A stretch of DNA of 5,752 nt from an uncultured Altererythrobacter sp. (GTDB taxonomy: Bacteria > Pseudomonadota > Alphaproteobacteria > Sphingomonadales > Sphingomonadaceae). Positions 5,461-5,752 of the stretch are shown here, one piece after another. The translations under genes were made by a program, and so were the position numbers. The notes below the pieces were generated by a model that saw only the letters and a list, made by a program, of their open reading frames with translations, searched no databases and was not told the DNA's origin. Each line of letters opens with the position of its first letter. Positions within the stretch are counted from its first letter, which is position 1. Location of the stretch: NCBI GenBank assembly GCA_937950385.1, contig CALFEA010000118.1, positions 1-5,752 on the forward strand, written 5' to 3'.

Positions 5461-5752
5461 GTGACACAGCAGATCAATCGCCTCCTTACAATCATGGGAA
5501 CCCTGCGCGATCCGGTTAAAGGATGCGAATGGGATAAGGCCCAAACCCACGCCAGCATTGTCCCGCACACTCTTGAAGAAGCCTATGAAGTCGCGGACGC
5601 GGTCGAAACTGGCGACGCGGATGAATTGCGCGGCGAACTTGGCGATCTCTTATTCCAGACCGTATTCCAAGCGCGCATCGCTGAAGAAGCTGGCGAGTTC
5701 AATTTTGACGATGTCGCAAAGGCCATCAGCGACAAATTGGAAGCACGCCACC
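5461..5752 (+). CDS. mazG: Nucleoside triphosphate pyrophosphohydrolase MazG (3' partial)
   Basis: The frame runs open from GTG 5461 to the window end, giving 97 residues of a protein usually about 250-270 long, so essentially only the first MazG domain is seen. MazG hydrolyses nucleoside triphosphates to monophosphates and pyrophosphate, cleaning the nucleotide pool; in E. coli it also affects ppGpp levels. Visible family features: LRDPVKGCEWDKAQTH (15-30, the usual GCPWD reads GCEWD), and the metal-binding EExxE...ExxD pattern as Glu39, Glu40, Glu43, Glu59 and Asp62, in LEEAYEVADAVE and GELGDLLFQ. It is separated from the upstream gene by 73 bases with its own probable promoter, so it is likely transcribed independently. 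Its C-terminal half lies outside the window. Confidence 0.93.
   Translation, partial: MTQQINRLLTIMGTLRDPVKGCEWDKAQTHASIVPHTLEEAYEVADAVETGDADELRGELGDLLFQTVFQARIAEEAGEFNFDDVAKAISDKLEARH

Overview
The window reads as ordinary chromosomal DNA of an alphaproteobacterium, most likely a sphingomonad (Sphingomonadales, Erythrobacteraceae-like). This placement is an inference from gene order, protein style (tmk beginning MSRGKFIAFEGGEGAGKS, an RlpA-like SPOR protein just before a D-Ala-D-Ala carboxypeptidase, and the tmk-holB-tatD-MBL order), moderately high GC and frequent GTG/TTG starts. No 16S gene or other marker is present to confirm it. All eight genes lie on the + strand, and no stretch over 300 bases lacks a gene.

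Layout: (1) 1-878, the C-terminal part of an RlpA-like protein with a double-psi beta-barrel, a Pro/Ala-rich linker and a SPOR domain. (2) 917-2089, a secreted penicillin-binding D-Ala-D-Ala carboxypeptidase. (3) 2086-2718, thymidylate kinase (tmk). (4) 2726-3676, DNA polymerase III delta' subunit (holB). (5) 3680-4456, a TatD/YcfH-type metal-dependent hydrolase. (6) 4453-5220, a PhnP-like metallo-beta-lactamase-fold hydrolase. (7) 5217-5387, a 56-residue protein with two membrane segments. (8) From 5461 past the window end, the N-terminal part of MazG. Genes 2 to 7 are packed with 4-base overlaps (TTGA, GTGA, ATGA) or gaps of 3 to 7 bases, so they are very probably one translationally coupled operon. 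The RlpA-like gene is only 38 bases upstream and may belong to it.

The first two genes act on envelope peptidoglycan. The next two serve DNA replication: dTTP precursor synthesis and clamp loading. TatD and the MBL enzyme are probable nucleic-acid or phosphodiester housekeeping hydrolases, and MazG removes non-canonical or excess nucleoside triphosphates. A 73-base gap before mazG holds a very AT-rich island with a perfect -10-like hexamer, a 14-base palindrome and a flanking direct repeat, so mazG probably has its own promoter.

I find no mobile element, CRISPR array, tRNA, rRNA or clear novel system. The points worth a second look are the degenerate RlpA active site, the small membrane protein coupled to the MBL gene, the AT-rich element before mazG, the absence of metG between holB and tatD, and some residue changes in Tmk, HolB and the MBL enzyme.
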